Below, in pieces: positions 43,481 through 52,505 of a stretch of DNA of 64,000 bases (its first letter is position 1; each line of letters begins with the position of its first letter). Under the pieces are notes generated by a model, which saw only the letters and a program-made list of their open reading frames with translations, was not told where the DNA came from and did no database searches. The DNA comes from Oligoflexales bacterium. GTDB taxonomy: Bacteria; Bdellovibrionota_B; Oligoflexia; Oligoflexales; RGVZ01. The DNA is taken from assembly GCA_947494335.1 (NCBI GenBank), contig CANLUT010000001.1, positions 663,649 through 727,648 of the forward strand. The letters are read 5' to 3'. The position numbers and the translations under genes are program-made.

Positions 43481-45324
43481 TGTCGATCATCCTTCTTCTG
43501 TTGGCCTACGATCTCGCAGCCTTTTTTTGTCCCATCGATGACGATCAGAAGCGGACGACGTTCGCTGGTGTTAGTGGGTGTAAACGAGCAGCGTGATATT
43601 ATTTTCTTCTCTGATGAGATCACGGCAATGTTGGCATTTTCTCCGCTTGGGAGATCAGGTACTTGGAAGATATTTTGCTGTTGGGTGAACTTTTGGCGAT
43701 AAAATCCGCTGTTAACGGTTATCGTTACAGGATCCGTTCCACGATATTCAAGGCGAACTGGTGCAAAAGTTGCATTTGGCTTCAGTTTCACAGTCGGGTG
43801 AGATTTTGGAATGCCACTATCGGTATTTACAAGAATTTTCTCGCTATCGTATCCGTCTCTACTGAACTCAACACTATTCAACCCAGGATCAAGTCGGATG
43901 CGAGCTGGGGTTGCTACATATTTTCCATTGGCATGGTCTCTTTCGTTTATTTTGATGCGCACAATTTCGGGTGACGACTTTACTGTCAAGGTCAAAGCCT
44001 GGCGGGCGGCGTTCTGATAATTTTTAAAGGCGACAGCACAAGCCAGAAGAAGGACCATAGCTGCTGGTATAAATGGAAACGACGAGCCAGGCTTGCGACC
44101 GGATTTTTGCTGCATTCGTTGTTGTTCGTACTGTTTATTTTGGACGGCCCTGTGAGCTGATGTTCCGCGAAAGCCAGGCAACGATTGTGGGTTTTGACTT
44201 GCAAGAACACTGGTTGGTGGCCGCGTAGCGCGGCCGATCGTCAGAGTTGATGTGCTTTGGTTACCTGAATCCAATGCCAATTCAAGAGATGTGCGACTTG
44301 GAGGGGCGCCAGGGCCGGATTCGGACGCCTTTAATTTTGCTGAAGTCAGAATTTTGCGCATTTCTTCCCGTGCGGCATCCCGTCGATCCGATAAAACGTC
44401 CTTAACGAATAACGAAACCTCATTGGCGCTTAAGGTCGCATTCAGTTTGGCCAGAAATCCGCGCAGCGTTCGTTCAAAGATTTCCATCGATTCATATCGT
44501 CGACGCGGATCCTTTGCCAATCCGCGAAGTACAATGGTTTCTAGCTCCTCGGTGATACTTGGATTGATATCGCGCATGCGAATCGGTATTTTGCAGTTTC
44601 GCACCATCTCAATGACTTCAAATTCATTGTCCGATGTAAACATGCGATGCATTGTCAACATTTCCCACAAGACAATACTCAGTGCAAAAATATCGGTACG
44701 GGCATCGCATTTCTTGCCGCTGATTTGTTCTGGGCTCATGTAAGAATATTTGCCCTTGACGATCCCGGCCTTCGTCTCAGTTTGCTTGAAATCACGGTCT
44801 GCTGCAGCAATACCAAAGTCAGTGATTTTGACTTCGCCTTCCCATGAAATCAGAATATTTTGAGGTGATATATCGCGGTGGACAATATTCAGAGGCTTTC
44901 CAGTGACATCATCACGACGTGTATGCGCGTAATGGAGTCCCCGAGCTGCTTCTGCAACGATGTAAACACAAAGCTCGGCGGGTAGGTGGGGTCGTTTACC
45001 TGGGGACATTTTGCGGTTTTCTGTTGCGGCAAGGACCGCGCGCAGATCAGAGCCATCTATGAACTCCATAATGATCGAGGGTGAGCCTTCGATCATGTCA
45101 AAGCCCTCGACTTTCACGATATTCGCGTGTTGCAGTCGCTGCCCAATATGGGCCTCGTCCCTGAACATTTCTGCGAATTCGGCGTTTTGTGCATGATGAG
45201 GAAGGATGCGCTTAATGGCAACCAAACGCTGGAAGCCGTCTTGACCAACATGCAGGCCGCGGTAAATTTCCGCCATACCTCCACGCGCAACCACGCTCCC
45301 TAGGATGTAAGGTTTGATTGTCAT
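43477..45324 (-). CDS. Ser/Thr protein kinase with transmembrane helix and PEGA-like tail
   Basis: About 615 residues. The Hanks-type kinase domain fills residues 1-300: glycine loop VVARGGMAEIYRG, ATP Lys in AIKRILPHH, catalytic loop IVHRDISPQNILI, DFG in ITDFGIAAADR and YMSPEQISGKKCDARTDIFAL. A Ser/Thr/Arg-rich linker leads to one transmembrane helix near 415 (FIPAAMVLLLACAVAF), then periplasmic beta modules including a PEGA unit (SSPEIVRIKINERDH, LDPGLNSVEFSRDGYDS). The start at ATG 45324 is preferred over the TTG at 45345. It forms an overlapping pair with the PEGA protein. Confidence 0.85.
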   Translation of the reverse strand: MTIKPYILGSVVARGGMAEIYRGLHVGQDGFQRLVAIKRILPHHAQNAEFAEMFRDEAHIGQRLQHANIVKVEGFDMIEGSPSIIMEFIDGSDLRAVLAATENRKMSPGKRPHLPAELCVYIVAEAARGLHYAHTRRDDVTGKPLNIVHRDISPQNILISWEGEVKITDFGIAAADRDFKQTETKAGIVKGKYSYMSPEQISGKKCDARTDIFALSIVLWEMLTMHRMFTSDNEFEVIEMVRNCKIPIRMRDINPSITEELETIVLRGLAKDPRRRYESMEIFERTLRGFLAKLNATLSANEVSLFVKDVLSDRRDAAREEMRKILTSAKLKASESGPGAPPSRTSLELALDSGNQSTSTLTIGRATRPPTSVLASQNPQSLPGFRGTSAHRAVQNKQYEQQRMQQKSGRKPGSSFPFIPAAMVLLLACAVAFKNYQNAARQALTLTVKSSPEIVRIKINERDHANGKYVATPARIRLDPGLNSVEFSRDGYDSEKILVNTDSGIPKSHPTVKLKPNATFAPVRLEYRGTDPVTITVNSGFYRQKFTQQQNIFQVPDLPSGENANIAVISSEKKIISRCSFTPTNTSERRPLLIVIDGTKKGCEIVGQQKKDDRQ

Positions 45325-45392
45325 CGTAGCTTGAGTGTCTCCCAAATAAGACGGTCTTTTTCGTAGCTTGGAACCCAGCGAGCCCTTTCAGG

Positions 45393-45411
45393 TTATCGGT
45401 TGCATCGATAA
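45393..45411. promoter_or_regulatory. Short inverted repeat in the kinase/tmk intergenic region
   Basis: TTATCG (45393-45398) and CGATAA (45406-45411), 7 bases apart, between the divergent kinase and tmk starts; a possible operator. The rest of this 240-base gap shows nothing callable. Confidence 0.25.
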
Positions 45412-45582
45412 TTACTGAAGGTCCTGGTTTGGTTGACCGTTGCATGGCTCGCATGGCGGGCAAGCTGTAGGTTCCTGAAATTAAATAAAAAAACATCTTT
45501 TTTTATTGGTTGTGCCGAAGGTCTCTTTCGTGGTGTTATAGGAAGAGCTATTTTATTGATTTAATTGGGGGAGCGAGACTTT

Positions 45583-46233
45583 TTGACCACGCAGGCAAGG
45601 TTCATCGCATTAGAGGGTGGCGAAGGGGTTGGGAAATCAACGCTCATGCGCGGTCTTGTAGTTTGGCTTGCTTCCAAGGGAATCGAGGTCAAACAAACCC
45701 GAGAGCCGGGTGGCACCCCAATTGCCGATGAGATTAGAAAGATTTTTAAATCTCCCCCAACTGGAGATGAGATCACACCTGAGACTGAGGCGTTATTGGT
45801 TTCGGCGGCAAGAGCTCAGCATGTTTCGAAAGTCATCAAGCCTGCTTTGTCCCAAGGGCGATGGGTGCTTTGTGACCGATTCTCAGATTCAACCCGGGTT
45901 TATCAGGGATTGTTTGGGGGCGTCGCCCTGAATGACCTCGAATGGCTCATACGGTTTTCAACCGGTGGCGTTGAGCCGGATCTGACATTTCTTCTTGATT
46001 GTGATGTGGCTGTGAGCCACTCCCGAATTGGAGGGCGTGGCTCTGCAATGAATGATGATGACTCAGCTCGCTATGATCAGGGGGGGCATCAGGTGTTGGA
46101 GCGACTGCGTCAGGGCTACCGTAAGGTTGCTGGTTTTTATCCATCAAGATTTTTTCTGCTTGATGCCTCAAAATCAAGTGAAGAGGTTCTGATAGATGCT
46201 TGCAAAGAGTTGGAGCGTCGTTGGAAGCTTTGA
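45583..46233 (+). CDS. tmk: Thymidylate kinase
   Basis: About 216 residues; phosphorylates dTMP to dTDP. P-loop FIALEGGEGVGKST, the EPGGTPIADEIR motif, the DR(F/Y) motif in LCDRFSDSTRVYQG and a lid region near 150. The TTG at 45583 is preceded by GGGGGAG at good spacing; a TTG 18 bases earlier would overlap that site. It heads a tmk-holB-ricT order also seen in Firmicutes. Confidence 0.93.
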   Translation: MTTQARFIALEGGEGVGKSTLMRGLVVWLASKGIEVKQTREPGGTPIADEIRKIFKSPPTGDEITPETEALLVSAARAQHVSKVIKPALSQGRWVLCDRFSDSTRVYQGLFGGVALNDLEWLIRFSTGGVEPDLTFLLDCDVAVSHSRIGGRGSAMNDDDSARYDQGGHQVLERLRQGYRKVAGFYPSRFFLLDASKSSEEVLIDACKELERRWKL

Positions 46234-47222
46234 GTCACAAGCATCATTGGAATTGGAATCAGACCGTCGGCCTACATAGGGTGATGACAGACCTGGGACG
46301 AGTCATGTCCTCTGGGCGTTTACATCCGATTGTATTACTTGAGGGGTTGGAGGGTATTGGCAAGCGTCATCTCGCTATGTGGATGTCGGCGCAGATGACC
46401 TGCTTGCAGCTTCAGGAGCGTTTGCCCTGCGGAAACTGTGCCAATTGTAGAGGTGTCATGGGTGGCTTTCACCCTGATGTGGCTGTTCTAAACCCAGAGT
46501 CAGAGACTATCAAAACGGCTGATGTGGAAACTCTTCAAGAGCATTTCATGATGATGAGCTCCGAGGGGCTGCGAATAGGTGTGATCATGAATGCTGATCG
46601 CATGACTATTGAAGCGAGTAACCGGCTACTTAAAACTTTAGAAGAACCGCCCGAGCAAGTGCGAGTTATCTTAACCTCCAGTAGACCTTTGCTCATTCCC
46701 GCGACGGTTTTGGGGCGCTGCTTGCGTTGGCGCGTGAAGCCACCGGAAAAAGAGCTGGTTACTGATTGGTTTAAAAGTCTCTTGCATCAATCGGGTCGAG
46801 CAGCAATCGACGATGACTCAGTGAATCATTGGGTCCTAAGGCTCAGGCATAGCCCCGGGCTTTTGAAGCGAGAGCTTGACGACTCAACCGATCATTACAG
46901 TGGTATCAGCGGAGACGTTGCACAGCTGTTGGCAGCTCAGAATCCCGTCGATGTCACGCGTTCGGCTGCGAACTTAGCTCGTGTCCATAAAGCTAAAGTT
47001 CCAGATATTTTGTCGGCGGTTGAGTGGGAATTGAATAAAATTTACCGCGCCAGGTTGAAGTCGTGTTCAATGGCTTTTGGGAATCTTTCAGAAAATGGGC
47101 GACGTGCAGCACAAAGGCGGCTTCTGCATGATATTCGCATGCAGGCCGTTTTGGGAAAAGTAACCTTAAACGCACAGCTCGTTGCCGAGTCGATCGGGCT
47201 GAGTGAGTGGAGACGTGACTAA
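46230..47222 (+). CDS. holB: DNA polymerase III delta-prime subunit-like AAA+ protein
   Basis: About 330 residues; clamp-loader subunit of the DNA polymerase III holoenzyme. P-loop-like LEGLEGIGKRHLAMWM (note Lys-Arg instead of Lys-Thr/Ser, fitting a delta-prime that does not hydrolyse ATP), then the zinc module CGNCANCRGVMGGFHPD, IGVIMNADRMTIEASNRLLKTLEEPP and ATVLGRCLRWR. The start is uncertain: TTG 46230 overlaps the tmk stop, while TTG 46200 would extend it by 10 residues. Tight packing with tmk and ricT points to one operon. Confidence 0.85.
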   Translation: MSHKHHWNWNQTVGLHRVMTDLGRVMSSGRLHPIVLLEGLEGIGKRHLAMWMSAQMTCLQLQERLPCGNCANCRGVMGGFHPDVAVLNPESETIKTADVETLQEHFMMMSSEGLRIGVIMNADRMTIEASNRLLKTLEEPPEQVRVILTSSRPLLIPATVLGRCLRWRVKPPEKELVTDWFKSLLHQSGRAAIDDDSVNHWVLRLRHSPGLLKRELDDSTDHYSGISGDVAQLLAAQNPVDVTRSAANLARVHKAKVPDILSAVEWELNKIYRARLKSCSMAFGNLSENGRRAAQRRLLHDIRMQAVLGKVTLNAQLVAESIGLSEWRRD

Positions 47223-47223
47223 A

Positions 47224-48405
47224 ATGAATGACTTGAGTGGATCCGTGTCGGGTTCGACACCAAATTTAATGAATGTTGTGGGCGTGCAGTTTCGACGGGC
47301 TGGAAAGATATACGATTTTCTTACCGGTGAGATGACCCTGCATGTTGGTGATCAAGTCGTTGTCGATACTGATCGTGGCGCAACCGTAGGACGTGTCGTT
47401 AAGGTCGATGCGAAGGTTTCTGTTGATGTGGACCCAGCCTCCGTAAAGCCTGTCATTCGCATGGCAACCGAACGTGATTTGGATGAAGTAGGGCATTTTT
47501 CTCACTCTCAGGTGATGGACATAGCTCGTTCCCGTGTCGAGGTATTTAAGCTTGATATGCGGATCATGAAGGTCGAAATGCAGATGAGTGGAAATAAAAT
47601 CACCATCTACTTTTCCTCCCCTGGACGAGTTGACTTTCGAGATTTGGTCAAAGACATGGCTGCGGCCTTGCGTGCACGCGTTGAATTAAAACAGGTTGGA
47701 GCAAGGGATGAGGCGAAGCTCGTTGGAGGCGTAGGAATCTGCGGTCGTGAGTACTGCTGCTCAAGCTTTTTGCGTGACTTCGTGCCAGTTTCCATAAAGA
47801 TGGCAAAAAACCAGAATCTTGCACTCAATCCAAGTAAGGTGTCCGGAGGTTGTGGGCGTCTATTGTGCTGTTTAACTTATGAAAACGATGCATACATTGA
47901 TTTGCGACGCAAATTGCCAGGATTGAAAGCTCGGGTGCGCTCTCTGACTGACTCTGATTACGGGGTCGTTATAAAAACAGACATTTTGAATCAGATGGTT
48001 GTGTTTGAAACGCCGGATGGTCGGCTTGTAACCGCAAAAGCCAAGGACATAGAGATTGTCGACAAGTCTCAGACAGCGCAAAAGGACGCAGTTGATAGTG
48101 AGGCTGAGATGTGGGCTGAAGATATCGATCTTGGGTTGTTGATGGGCGAGGGTGAAAATCGAGGCAAGCCGGATGGTCAGCGTTCCGCACATGGTGGTCA
48201 GGGGCAGCAAAATCAGCGCGGCGATCAACGTCATCGGGGTTCAGATCGCCGGCAACATCGGGATCAAGATCAGAGAGGCGATAGACGGCATGGTTCTGGT
48301 CGTCCGGGTGAACAAAGCAACAAAGGGGGGCAGCATCAAAAGGGTCCCGATCGAAGCGACCAATCATCAGCTCCTCATAATAAAAACCAAGGGCCTAAGC
48401 GTTAG
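47224..48405 (+). CDS. ricT: PSP1-domain protein (RicT/YaaT type) with basic repeat tail
   Basis: About 393 residues. The PSP1 domain (about 10-280) has VVGVQFRRAGKIYDF, the cysteine-bearing GGVGICGREYCCSSFL and GGCGRLLCCLTYE, which in B. subtilis RicT contribute to Fe-S-containing complexes that tune RNase Y. The C-terminal 80 residues are a low-complexity tail of Gly, Gln, Arg, His and Asp (for example RGDQRHRGSDRRQHRDQDQR), resembling RNA-binding RGG-like tails. The start at ATG 47224 follows the holB stop by one base; an earlier frame overlaps holB. The tmk-holB-ricT order matches the Bacillus arrangement without yaaQ/yaaR. Confidence 0.85.
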   Translation: MNDLSGSVSGSTPNLMNVVGVQFRRAGKIYDFLTGEMTLHVGDQVVVDTDRGATVGRVVKVDAKVSVDVDPASVKPVIRMATERDLDEVGHFSHSQVMDIARSRVEVFKLDMRIMKVEMQMSGNKITIYFSSPGRVDFRDLVKDMAAALRARVELKQVGARDEAKLVGGVGICGREYCCSSFLRDFVPVSIKMAKNQNLALNPSKVSGGCGRLLCCLTYENDAYIDLRRKLPGLKARVRSLTDSDYGVVIKTDILNQMVVFETPDGRLVTAKAKDIEIVDKSQTAQKDAVDSEAEMWAEDIDLGLLMGEGENRGKPDGQRSAHGGQGQQNQRGDQRHRGSDRRQHRDQDQRGDRRHGSGRPGEQSNKGGQHQKGPDRSDQSSAPHNKNQGPKR

Positions 48406-48444
48406 ATTTTTTGAGAGAGTCACACAGGTGGAGGCTGCTTTTGC

Positions 48445-48813
48445 ATGAGTTCTGACAGTTTGGGCACTGGCACCCCGGGAAAATCGTTTTCAAGCTTCAA
48501 TGACTTTTGGCCGTTTTATCTTGGCGAGCACAGCACTCTGCAATGTCGGATCCAGCACTTTTTAGGCACTTCGATTGCAGCAACATTAATTATTGTGGCA
48601 TTTCTCACGAGTGTACCAGTTTTATATTTTTTTGCGGTCTTTTGTGGCTACGGATGCGCTTGGTGGGGCCATTTTGTATTTGAGAAGAATAAGCCGGCTA
48701 CATTTCGCTATCCCGTTTATTCATTTATTGGCGATTGGAAAATGTTTTGGATGATGATGGTGGGGACACTAGATGATGAATTGCGAAGGTTGGGTATCCG
48801 ACCGAGACGATAA
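48445..48813 (+). CDS. Mpo1-like (DUF962) membrane protein
   Basis: A 122-residue protein with two hydrophobic helices (ATLIIVAFLTSVPVLYFFAVF) and the DUF962 pattern QHFLGTSIAA…WWGHFVFEKNKPATFRYP…GDWKMFWMM. In yeast the relative Mpo1 is a dioxygenase for 2-hydroxy fatty acids; the conserved His in QHFLGT and GHF support the same fold. GGAGG lies 10 bases before the ATG. It follows ricT by 39 bases and may be the last gene of that operon. Confidence 0.82.
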   Translation: MSSDSLGTGTPGKSFSSFNDFWPFYLGEHSTLQCRIQHFLGTSIAATLIIVAFLTSVPVLYFFAVFCGYGCAWWGHFVFEKNKPATFRYPVYSFIGDWKMFWMMMVGTLDDELRRLGIRPRR

Positions 48814-48917
48814 TCGATCCATCATTGAATGACCGCGGCAGCCCTGAAAGCATCTGGTCGGTCAACGTTTTCTTTTTTGGGAAAACTCAAAAACCATTCA
48901 AAATTCGCTTTAGGCCC

Positions 48918-48940
48918 AGCTAGGACGATTTTGCCTAGCT
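48918..48940. promoter_or_regulatory. 7-bp inverted repeat upstream of the motor locus
   Basis: AGCTAGG (48918-48924) and CCTAGCT (48934-48940) around a 9-base AT-rich centre, about 80 bases before the FliG-like gene. Possible operator or mRNA hairpin. Confidence 0.35.
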
Positions 48941-49022
48941 CTATCGATTAATTATCAAACATATTCGACCGATAGCTAAGACGCAGAGAAAACGTTTTTT
49001 AGCGTCTATGCACGGAGTTAGA

Positions 49023-51461
49023 TTGAGTTACCGCAAGCAACACGTCAAAACGCATCATAATTTGTGGGTCAGATCTTTGGCCGCAATGGTTGCGCTCGTG
49101 TTTTCAGTGCAAGTAGTTGCTCAGCAGGCAGGTGTTGGTTCAGCATTGATCTCGCGTCAGGATAAATTAGAACTGACAGAGTTCTATGGAAACATGCTGC
49201 GTCAAAAGCTGAAAAGTGAATTGAAGCTGAGAGGAATTAACGACGCAGATGCATCGGTGAATTTATCGATTCAATTTGATGAAAAGAAGGCGCAAGCTGA
49301 TTCTGACTCCTGGAAGCAATCACAGAATGATGCCCTGGGAAAAGAGCGTCAAACTTTGGACGAGACCTTCCGTAAGAACATTACGGATATGTTGAAAAAC
49401 TTCAATGATGAGCAATCGAAAAAAGAGCAGCAAACTCGTCAGGAATATGAAGCGCGGGTCAAAAAGCTTTATGACGAGTACGTTCAGAAAATAAATGACG
49501 ACTACAATAAACGACTGAGCGAAGCTGAGGCCAAAAAGCTGGCCGAGGAGCAGGCTAAGAAGCAGGCTGCAGGAGAGACCGCTGTAGCTGCAGTTGGAGG
49601 ACCACAGGAGGGTGTTCGCTTGGGTCGGCTAAATGTCGATATTGCGAACTCGACCATTAGCGAGATTATTGCTAAGGCGCAGGAATCGCAACAGGGCAAG
49701 ACCCCTACCGGGCCCTCTGCTCCGACGATCAATGTGACAACACCTCCGCAGCCTCCATTTCCACCAGCGATGCCAGCTGCGCCAGCGCCAGCTCCGGTGA
49801 CCCTGGCCATCAGTGTGCCTCCAACGCCAACTCCCGCTGCTGGAGCGTTCGTATTTAAGCCAGCAGATTATATTACGAAGATCAGCGTTGATGTGACGCT
49901 GCCGCCGGGAACACCTAAAGATTTCGCCGATGGCATGCCAGCTCTTGTATCCGAATTCCTGGAGTTTTCAACGATAGCCAAAGGTGCTAATACCACTGAC
50001 TGGGTCAAGGTCAAAGTGGCACCCGCTTTGCCGGCGCCACCTCCTCCAGCACCGCCAGAGCCTGCAACGCCAAAAACATTCTTTCAATCAATTTGGAAGC
50101 CTGACAACTCATTCATCTCGACGGTGGTCAGTGGGCTTATTCTTGGGCTGTTTGTTTTCCTGGCCATGTTCCTTGCATCCCGGGCTTTAAGTAAAGGCAT
50201 ACAAACGGCGCTCTCTGGCCTGGGCAAGGACATCGCAGCGCTGAAGCCGGCTGAAGAAGGTGGAGATGCTGGCGGCGAGGAAGCGGCACCTGAGGAGGCT
50301 TCTGCTGCTGGCGGTGGTGATGACGACGAGCAGCGCGGCAGCTTCGATCAAGCGGCCGCTGGGCAGGCTCTGACTCGAGATATGCAAAATATTCGTGTGC
50401 AGATGACGTCGCTTATTGCTGAGAATACTTTCTTGTGTGCCGAATATTTAAGTGACATGTTCTACGATGATAACGGGTTGGCCGATTTCCGGGATCTGTT
50501 GAGTTTTATGGGGTACGCCCCACTAAAACCCTCACTTGAGCAGCTGCCCCGCAACGCCGTCCAAAAACTGGAAACCTATATTGAAGAGCATCGTGAAACA
50601 CCGCCCAATATTTTGAATGGAGCCGAAATTGCTCAGCGTATGTATGGCGAGTGTATTTCAAAGGCAACCCTTCGCGATGAGACGATGAAATCTTTTGACC
50701 CCGTGCGAGCGGTGCTTATTAAATCTGAAGACGCCATCATCCAAAAGTTTCTTGTGGAGGCTGACCCAATCAGCGTAGCCGTTCTGTTGAAAACGTTGAC
50801 CGTTGAGCGAGGTAACCGCCTGATGAAGGCAATCCCTCTTGCAGTATTGAAGGATGCGGCGGCGCTCATGGATAAACCGATTGATTCACCCGATCAGGTG
50901 ATCGCTGGGATTATTACCAAGATAGAGCAGGTTGCTTCGACTGTAACGGAGAGAGCACAGGCGCAAAGACGTTTGATACTCCGACTCGTCAGAACTGTGG
51001 CGGTTGCTGACGAGAGTATGGTTTACGATCTGGTACCTCCAGAAGATTGGGACTTGAAGCGGCAGATTATGCAAACGAAGCTATTCCTGAAGGACATCGC
51101 TTATGTCCCTGGTAAAGTTATCGGTCAAGCCTTCGGTGGTTTGCCTTTGGCTCGTCGAGCTGAGGTTATGTTGATGGCTGATGAGTCTTTAAAATCAGCC
51201 ATCCAGGCAACAGTCCAAGCGGGGACGAAGAAGGCCGAAATGCTTCAGACGGAGATTGATCAGACTCAGAAGAATGCCAAAAAGATGGCTGAAATTTCAG
51301 CGCGCAAAGATGCCATTATGGAGTCGTTGTTGAATGCAGTTCGAAAACTGGTAGGCGCTGATCGTAATGTTATCGATCAAATAATTCTCGCCCAGGCGAA
51401 GGCTTTGGGAGTGCAGCCTCCCGAAGGCATCAAGGCCGAGGAAGAGCGCAAAGCATCGTAA
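49023..51461 (+). CDS. Membrane-anchored FliF/FliG-like hybrid protein
   Basis: About 812 residues. An N-terminal signal or anchor (LAAMVALVFSVQVVAQ) is followed by a long charged, probably coiled-coil region (about 60-190), a Pro/Ala-rich linker, a beta domain near 275-340 (ITKISVDVTLPPGTP, TDWVKVKV) that resembles the FliF periplasmic unit before its last helix, and a transmembrane helix near 365-390 (TVVSGLILGLFVFLAMFLAS). After an acidic linker, a helical cytoplasmic part (about 455-805) resembles FliG middle and C-terminal domains (VLLKTLTVERGNRLMKAIP, LKRQIMQTKLFLKDI, GTKKAEMLQ). The start is probably TTG 49023 after CGGAG, though ATG 49008 is in frame. It could be a rotor or switch-like partner of the MotA/MotB encoded next door. 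Homology is by eye. Confidence 0.6.
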   Translation: MSYRKQHVKTHHNLWVRSLAAMVALVFSVQVVAQQAGVGSALISRQDKLELTEFYGNMLRQKLKSELKLRGINDADASVNLSIQFDEKKAQADSDSWKQSQNDALGKERQTLDETFRKNITDMLKNFNDEQSKKEQQTRQEYEARVKKLYDEYVQKINDDYNKRLSEAEAKKLAEEQAKKQAAGETAVAAVGGPQEGVRLGRLNVDIANSTISEIIAKAQESQQGKTPTGPSAPTINVTTPPQPPFPPAMPAAPAPAPVTLAISVPPTPTPAAGAFVFKPADYITKISVDVTLPPGTPKDFADGMPALVSEFLEFSTIAKGANTTDWVKVKVAPALPAPPPPAPPEPATPKTFFQSIWKPDNSFISTVVSGLILGLFVFLAMFLASRALSKGIQTALSGLGKDIAALKPAEEGGDAGGEEAAPEEASAAGGGDDDEQRGSFDQAAAGQALTRDMQNIRVQMTSLIAENTFLCAEYLSDMFYDDNGLADFRDLLSFMGYAPLKPSLEQLPRNAVQKLETYIEEHRETPPNILNGAEIAQRMYGECISKATLRDETMKSFDPVRAVLIKSEDAIIQKFLVEADPISVAVLLKTLTVERGNRLMKAIPLAVLKDAAALMDKPIDSPDQVIAGIITKIEQVASTVTERAQAQRRLILRLVRTVAVADESMVYDLVPPEDWDLKRQIMQTKLFLKDIAYVPGKVIGQAFGGLPLARRAEVMLMADESLKSAIQATVQAGTKKAEMLQTEIDQTQKNAKKMAEISARKDAIMESLLNAVRKLVGADRNVIDQIILAQAKALGVQPPEGIKAEEERKAS

Positions 51462-51485
51462 TCAATGAATAAGAAAGAAGTCTGG

Positions 51486-52277
51486 TTAGGCGCCGACTAC
51501 GGCTTTCCAGTCAACTCGTTCGTTAGGTAACAGATATGAATTCAGCTCTTCGGCGAGAACGATAGGGTTGGTTTTAGCCGCGACAAGCTTTATGCCTTCT
51601 ACGACAATCGTGTTCTTGCGATGGATCTCTTTCGATGTTTCACTCAAATTTTCGCCGATAGGAATAACAATCAGGTTTGCAAACGCGATGCCGTAGAACG
51701 TAGCAACAAGGGCGATAGACATAGACGGGCCAATTGTTTTTTCAGCGCCCGGTTTGCCGAGGCCGCCGAGAAGGGCGATCATTCCGATTACGGCTCCCAT
51801 AAGTCCCATCGCGGGTGGGTACTTTCCCATCGATTTAAATCTTGCCGCATCATCGTTGTAGCGTTCAAAGATTGTCTCTGCACGAGCTTTAAGAATTTTT
51901 CCTAACTGTGAAGTCTCTACAACTTCATCTAGTAAGAGCTTCATTGCTTCTTTAAGAAATAGGTCTTTCTGGCTGTCTACCATAGCCTGTAATTCCGCCG
52001 ATTCGTTACGATAGGCGTCCGCGAGCTTCATCAGGTCTTTGATCACCGTCACGTAGTCTGGTTTCTTACCAAGGATTGTTCGATTCCAGAAGACCTTCAG
52101 CATCAGAAATACTCGGTCAAGCTGAAAGCTAATGGAGGTAGCGACCACCGTTCCGGCGATAACGATGACTAATCCGTGTAAGTCCAGAAATGACTTGGGG
52201 TTATCTGTAGAGGATAGCGCCGCCCAGCCAACAACGATGGCTGCGAGAATAAAGGAAATGACGACTAAAATATTCAC
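51486..52277 (-). CDS. motA: MotA-type stator protein
   Basis: A 263-residue inner-membrane protein with four helices, the proton- or sodium-channel partner of MotB. Helix 1 (ILVVISFILAAIVVGW) and helix 2 (LVIVIAGTVVATS), a cytoplasmic loop with Arg90 and nearby Glu92/Glu95 (like R90/E98 of E. coli MotA), then KYPPAMGLMGAVIGMIALLG with the conserved Pro154-Pro155 and a final helix (ALVATFYGIAFANLIVIP). The start is a GTG at 52277. It is convergent with the FliG-like gene (24 bases between stops) and divergent from the 439-residue protein gene. AglR/TolQ/ExbB relatives were considered; the MotB next door has the OmpA domain, favouring MotA. Confidence 0.85.
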   Translation of the reverse strand: MNILVVISFILAAIVVGWAALSSTDNPKSFLDLHGLVIVIAGTVVATSISFQLDRVFLMLKVFWNRTILGKKPDYVTVIKDLMKLADAYRNESAELQAMVDSQKDLFLKEAMKLLLDEVVETSQLGKILKARAETIFERYNDDAARFKSMGKYPPAMGLMGAVIGMIALLGGLGKPGAEKTIGPSMSIALVATFYGIAFANLIVIPIGENLSETSKEIHRKNTIVVEGIKLVAAKTNPIVLAEELNSYLLPNERVDWKAVVGA

Positions 52278-52314
52278 GAGTGAGCCTGCGTCCGAATGAA
52301 GTAAAATACATTCT

Positions 52315-52338
52315 ATAAATATTCTATCAGATATTTAT
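52315..52338. promoter_or_regulatory. 8-bp AT-rich inverted repeat between motA and the 439-residue gene
   Basis: ATAAATAT (52315-52322) and ATATTTAT (52331-52338) with 8 bases between, in the 228-base divergent promoter region. A shared operator controlling both directions is possible. Confidence 0.35.
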
Positions 52339-52505
52339 CGTCGCAACCCCGAGCCGGCATCTAAACCGCCAAAATTTAGGCGCAAAGCACTTATTTTTAG
52401 AAAACGCCAAACTGGGTTCATTTTATTTGATCTGAAGTGGCCTTTAGCAAAGTCAGAAATCTCCGATAACCAATCCAGGCCATTCGAATTTTTGGAGTTC
52501 AAACC

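Noticed and set aside
45346-45496. Minus-strand open frame overlapping the start of the kinase gene (from 45496)
   Set aside because: It reads into the kinase gene in another frame, has no convincing ribosome binding site and no recognisable domain.
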